A stretch of 64,000 nucleotides of DNA from NCBI GenBank assembly GCA_907163375.1, contig CAJQUW010001841.1, positions 45,585-109,584 of the forward strand, written 5' to 3'. Made by a program: the position numbers and the translations under genes. This stretch comes from Prostheceraeus crozeri. Its lineage: Eukaryota > Platyhelminthes > Polycladida > Euryleptidae. The stretch's first letter is position 1. Every line of letters starts with the position of its first letter. This document shows positions 59,785-64,000 of this stretch, in pieces. Below the pieces are notes generated by a model that was given only the letters and a program-made list of their open reading frames with translations, searched no databases and was not told the origin of the DNA.

Positions 59785-60350
59785 CAATGCTTTAATTTTC
59801 TTCTCATTTGGTTACTACCAGTATATTGATATTTCTTTTTGCTGGTTTTGACAAATTTAGGGTCCTCCAGCTCAATCTTTAATTTTCTTATTTTGTTTTT
59901 CCATTGGCTTCAATCTTTGCGCTGTCACGTCCAGAATTGAATCCTTCCAGCGAAATAATTCAATTCTGTCTGTCATTTTGCTAGAATGATCACTAACTTT
60001 GTGGTGGTACATTGAACACAAAAATCTTCCTTCTCAGCATTTCAATTTTCTAATTTTGTAACTATGATAATTATTTTTGTGCTAGGTCATTTGAAACAAA
60101 AATTCTCTCAATAATTCATTTTCTTCATTTTGTTACCATGATAATTATTTTTGTGCTAGGTCAATATTTTAATTATTTCATTTAATTACTATGATAAGGA
60201 TCTTTGCGAAAGCAGTGAAAGCATATCAGTTTTTATGCTCAATATTATAATTTTCTCATTGTGCTATATTATCATTTTTATTTGCACCGGCTTTTCTAGA
60301 TTTAAAGTCCACCATCTCAATATTTTAATTTTCTCATTTTGTCTCACTCG
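59785..60350. repeat. Degenerate AT-rich tandem repeats
   Basis: Variants of CTCAAT-TTTAATTTTCTCATTTTGT followed by ACTATGATAATTATTTTTGT and GCTAGGTCA recur about six times at irregular spacing (about 52-115 bp). The best pair is near 60047-60165. Confidence 0.5.
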
Positions 60351-61889
60351 TGTTGACTTGTCGAAACTCACATTCTGACTTCAGAAAACTGATTTGAAGA
60401 TATCTAAATAGCAGGCTGTTGATACATTGGGCTTGATGAGGCCTGCGATGTCGGTGCTCTTGCATATTGGTCTGATTCCGATAAATCAATGTCAACGTTA
60501 AAATCGGATTTGAAAATTCAAGTAATCTCTTCTAGGACAAATGTCGAATTCTCTTGTGAATTTATTATTTGCACAACTATTATTATGTATAGGACAAAGC
60601 TAAATTATGAGCATTTTATCGCATTAGATCATTATTTGATGTTTTAGGAGAAGTCTAAATTGCAGACCTCTCCAAAAAGTTTAGTTATGACTGAAAAAAT
60701 TAGCGGATCTTCATGCTCAGAAGAATCCCTGCCCAGGGAATCAGTGAGAAGCCAAAGTCAAGATGCCAAATTTTCTTCAGTACCTGCAAATTTTTCTTAA
60801 AACCCTGCGCGAAACTTCCAATTAGTGATTTTTATATAAGACTAACTTTTCAACACTTGTGCAGCATTCAAAGCCCTTGAATGTGTCAGAAGGCCGAAGC
60901 GCGTCGGGCGAGCTTTATTTCATTATCTTGAAATAAAGAATTACGTCGAGCAAAGGGAGCGACTTTACTTATCTTTTTCAACGAACATGACTAACCTCCG
61001 TACGGACGAAGCATGAAAATACATATCGAGTGTTTTGAGGAAGGGAAATAAAAAAGGTTTTAGATAAATGAATTAAAGATAAGTGAAAATCCGCAAACAT
61101 TAAATATTTATCAGTTTTAAGTGAGTCGTCATCACCCAATCCCGGTAAAATCCTCGGCAAAATCCGGCGCCGTAAGAAATTTAGGCCTACTGAACGTCGT
61201 TCGGAAAAGTAATCAAGAGTGTTCTACAAAATCTGTCACTGTCACTGAGGTCCCTTATAAGAGGTTAATCTATAGTATTTCAAGATCTACATGGTCTAGA
61301 AAAAAGGACTTCAGGTCAATAAATATATTAATTGAATTTGCCAAATTTTCGTCTGTCACGTGTATGTCAAATCTCCTGCGTTACGATCCAAAAAATTTTG
61401 CTGATCAACACTTTGTGGCAAATTCACCTAAGGATTGAGCCGATGGTAAAAGAAATTGTCATTTCATGACCATGAATGGAGGGCTTTCAAATAAAAAAAT
61501 GCATGAAATCTGCTTTTCTATATCTTTTGGATTATTACATTTAAAGTAAAAAATTAGAATATAAAAACTAGAAGCAAAATATCAGAATACAATTAATTAT
61601 CTCACTCCGTTCATTATCTCACTTACTAGAAGCCCAAACATTACCCAATGCAATTAAAAATGAAAACTTTTTAAAATGAAATTTCCTCAAAGAGAATCAA
61701 ATGTACTAAAACCAATCATCCGAAGCTTAATAGATTTTGCTATTTGACATCAAATTCAATATTTGAAGGATTGAAACTATGAACTATTATAATGGGATAT
61801 TTTACATTAGGTATCATACTTGGGACGAAGTGTACATTTCCATTTGTCTTCTTTTTCTTACTATCTTTCGGTTTACATACGCTTCAGTT

Positions 61890-62150
61890 CGTTTTGCTGC
61901 CTTCTACAAGGATAAACTTGAATACGACTGGAATGAATTACCGCGGTCGAACACGCTGAGAAGAACACTTGCCCTTTGTTCTCTAAAGAATCTAATCAAA
62001 CGATCTGCTCAAGTGAGATACCCGTTATGCAAACAAATTTGTTTGAACTTCCACTTAGCAAGTCGTGACAATATTTACACATATCACTTTAAAGAAAGGC
62101 TCTCTGTTCAAGATGATCTGGAAATCCCCCGCATACAAGGGGTTAATTGA
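61890..62150 (+). pseudogene. Possible piggyBac transposase C-terminal Cys-rich end
   Basis: A 3' frame reads FAAFYKDKLEYDWNELPRSN, LALCSLKNLIKRSAQVRYPL, CKQICLNFH and YHFKERLSV to a stop 70 bp before the right terminal repeat. The C..C...C...H..YH arrangement is loosely like the piggyBac C-terminal zinc-binding domain, and the position fits. The catalytic DDD core is not recognisable upstream. Confidence 0.35.
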
Positions 62151-62257
62151 GTATTTCCGAGCCGCATTCAGGAGGAGCTTAGTCATGACTTGAATGCCTG
62201 GTCATCCGCAGTCAAGGGGTTAAAGGAGGGTTATATTCGGGAAAATGCAGTTTTCAA

Positions 62258-63130
62258 ATTAATATGTTTCGTTAATTTCCGTTCATTGAATAATTTGTGT
62301 CTTGATTTGTGACTTTTTACTGTGCTGAGGTGATATATTCTGTAATATGCATTATATACCGTAAAGCCTGTAATAGATTATAAAATTAACCGCCACCCTA
62401 ACGAAGTGTTTATAAAATAGATCGCCCGTGTAAGGCCTTTTAGATGTGTGTTGTGTTATCTGCAAGTACTTATTCGATGCATACACATACCACAAATGTC
62501 CCAATGCCTCATGAATGATAAGTGTGATCCTTTATCAGACAGAGAATTCATTGTGTTGAATTCGCCCTCTTTCTATTTTTTGTTGTTGGTCATCTTGTTT
62601 TATAGGTAGCAATCTTGCGTGCATAATATACTAGATAGATTCGTACATCATCTTGATCGGTGTTGAGCCTATGTTACGCATGCATGTGGTGTGAAGCTTC
62701 AATCACAAGATAATGGGCCATACTAATAACAAGCCTGAATGTAAACGCTTTATCGGGTATTTAGTGAAGCATTTGGTTCTTCGACAGTTTTATAGATGGG
62801 ACATACACGTAGATACAAGCTTTATTGAAGCGAAAAACTCAGAAATGTTGAAAAATAGACCGCCACCTGTAACAGACCCCCATCCAAGAGAGAGGTTCGA
62901 AAAAGAGACTGCAGGTCGTGGTGATTTCAATTTCTAAACGTGTATGAAGTTAGGCGTACCAATTATCGCACCATATTAAAAATCGAATTTGTCACTCTCG
63001 AAAACAACTGTACACGTAATTTGAGTGTGCCAACCTGTTCCGCCACCAATTTTTCAAAATAATACAGCTGTAGTTAAAGAGAGATTGTCGATTAAAAATT
63101 TGAAGTGATGCGGATGTGAAGTTACTTACT
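62258..63130. other. No gene recognised; trace of an unknown repeat
   Basis: The motif CCGCCACC recurs (about 62388, 62860, 63038). The frame at 62713-62937 ends RPPPVTDPHPRERFEKETAG, which looks like coding sequence but is unrecognised. Confidence 0.4.
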
Positions 63131-63136
63131 TTTACT

Positions 63137-63695
63137 TTTATCCGGCTCCGTCACTGCTGACGCTTCGCCGCTGCCGCAGCACTATTCACGCGCTCCCTCC
63201 ACCTCTCTCGTCGTAAGTACGTTGTGCGCCAACGTCCTACCGGTTCATCTTGTAATGTTGTCACAGTACCGGAACCTTGGTCTGCCTCTTCCACGCCTTC
63301 CGGCATCTTTCCGATGATACACTGCTGCACCAGCTGGCATCCGTGGTCTGTCATGGAGTGGCCGAAGAACTTAAGCTTTCCTTTGAGCTCTCGAGTTATA
63401 TTTAGCTCCGCTAGGATGCTCTCGTTTGTTCTTCTGTCCCTCCAGTTAATGTGAAGCATTCGGCGGTAGAACCACATATCCGCTACATCGATTCTTCTCT
63501 TATCCTCCCTCTTCAGCGTCCAGCCTTCTGATCCATATGCCGGGACTGACCATGCCAGGGCTTTTATGAGATTTATTTCTATTGATCCTCGTATCTTCCT
63601 GTCTCTCCAGACAGTATCCAGATTCAGCATAATATTTTTTGCCATTTCCATCAACGCTGTGATGTCAGTAGTAAGCAAACCTCCACAATAAACAC
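63137..63695 (-). pseudogene. LINE reverse transcriptase C-terminal end, 5'-truncated
   Basis: Open on the minus strand: LTTDITALMEMAKNI, DTVWRDRKIRGSIEINLIKA, LAWSVPAYGSEGWTLKREDK, VADMWFYRRMLHINWRDRRT, NESILAELNITRELKGKLKF and GHSMTDHG. This is the post-catalytic 'YGSE.WTL...RRML.I.W...TNE..L' region of LINEs. A TAAAAGTAAAAGTAAGTAA tail follows at 63120-63140. The 5' edge at about 63695 abuts a poly-C run and a repeat. No internal stop. Confidence 0.88.
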
Positions 63696-63721
63696 AGCGC
63701 CCCCCCCCTCGGGAGAGAGTC

Positions 63722-63762
63722 TTGGTCGGCCGTCCAGGTTGACTTGGGCGGCCGACCAGGTT
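63722..63762. repeat. GC-rich inverted repeat
   Basis: TTGGTCGGCCG and CGGCCGACCAGG form a GC-rich stem around a loop of about 18 bp, next to the LINE 5' edge and a poly-C run. Confidence 0.6.
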
Positions 63763-63775
63763 GCCAGATTTGGGT

Positions 63776-64000
63776 GAAAAACGACAGAGTTAACGGCGAA
63801 TTTGGGATGTTTTGGGCTCTAGCGGCTAAAGGGCAGCTCTAATGGCAGATCTGAGACCAGATTTGGAATCAGCGTGAAATTCTGCATCGGTAGGGTGATT
63901 TTCAGCTCAATCGGAGAGAAATAATTTTCAAACTTTTTCCAAAAAACGACAGAGTTAACGGCGAATTTTGGATGTTTTTGGGCTGTAGAGCCAAAACGAA
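63776..64000. repeat. Tandem repeat, 165-bp period, cut by the window end
   Basis: AAAACGACAGAGTTAACGGC followed by GAATTT-GGATGTTTTTGGGC occurs at 63778 and again at 63943, 165 bp apart. The second copy runs off the window. Probably the start of a satellite-like array. Confidence 0.75.

Larger units (their letters stand above)
58727..62219 (+). mobile_element. piggyBac-like transposon
   Basis: CCCTGTGACTGCGG at the left and the inverse CCCCTTGACTGCGG at the right, each flanked by TTAA (58723-58726, 62220-62223), the piggyBac target. An inner TGCGGATGACCA motif occurs near both ends. Size 3.5 kb suits an element that once carried a transposase, but only the possible C-terminus at 61779-62150 is readable. 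Confidence 0.6.
58108..62257. mobile_element. Inverted ends of an older element surrounding the piggyBac-like insertion
   Basis: CCTGTATTTTCTCGAATATA at 58108 is mirrored by TATATTCGGGAAAATGCAG ending near 62257. Without the inserted piggyBac-like element the unit would be about 650 bp. An acidic coding trace (SNDSDDELKTQDLQDGEPEV) occurs at about 58300. Family not determined. Confidence 0.4.

Noticed and set aside
60860-60930. Another tail-hairpin candidate (CTTGAATGTGTCAGAAGGCCGAAGC)
   Set aside because: No convincing stem between the two conserved boxes.
1-64000. CRISPR arrays, bacterial operons, rRNA or complete tRNA genes
   Set aside because: No regular spacer arrays, Shine-Dalgarno-led gene runs, or rRNA/tRNA cores were seen. 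The only tRNA-like sequence is the SINE head.

Overview
The window looks like a piece of an AT-rich, intron-rich invertebrate animal genome. It holds no operons, ribosome-binding sites or long intact host reading frames. It does have clear spliceosomal exons with GT..AG borders, many classes of transposable element (TE), and microsatellites. The TE mix (Penelope-like elements with GIY-YIG nucleases, LINEs, a tRNA-type SINE, Tc1/mariner, pogo-like, hAT, piggyBac-like, THAP-encoding and Academ-like DNA elements) fits a marine or lophotrochozoan-type invertebrate, but the species cannot be named from sequence.

The only host gene I can identify is ITPK1 (inositol-tetrakisphosphate 1-kinase) on the + strand. 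Four coding exons join in phase and match the ATP-grasp part of the enzyme: 7198-7238, 14760-14919, 32836-32903 and 40705-40873. A possible last exon lies at 57790-57893. The introns are about 7.5, 17.9, 7.8 and possibly 17 kb, and nearly everything else in the window is TE material inside them. The 5' part of the gene is not recognisable here and is probably upstream.

Layout. 1-7.2 kb: GIY-YIG fragment, Tc1/mariner element, two LINE/RT fossils, a hAT-like scrap. 7.2-14.8 kb: a MITE, a THAP-encoding inverted repeat that carries an inserted palindrome, a second large inverted repeat, a pogo-like MITE. 14.9-32.8 kb: a 3.8-kb element enclosing a LINE, a nest of inverted repeats and RT, a mariner-type transposase split by a 2.9-kb DNA element, a Penelope-like GIY-YIG fossil, and a hAT element with a BED finger. 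32.9-40.7 kb: a second hAT-like fossil and a Penelope-like RT plus GIY-YIG. 40.9-57.8 kb: two SINE copies, a 7.5-kb element with about 0.7-kb terminal inverted repeats that encodes a roughly 1,560-residue protein with an XPG/PIN-like nuclease pattern, and a pogo-like MITE. 58-64 kb: a piggyBac-like element, a LINE end, and the start of a 165-bp tandem repeat.

The most interesting items are the Academ-like element at 45961-53471, a recurring hairpin motif in Penelope-type tails that resembles part of a hammerhead ribozyme, and a 232-bp palindromic insertion at 9426-9657 whose empty site is preserved in the opposite arm of the host inverted repeat.
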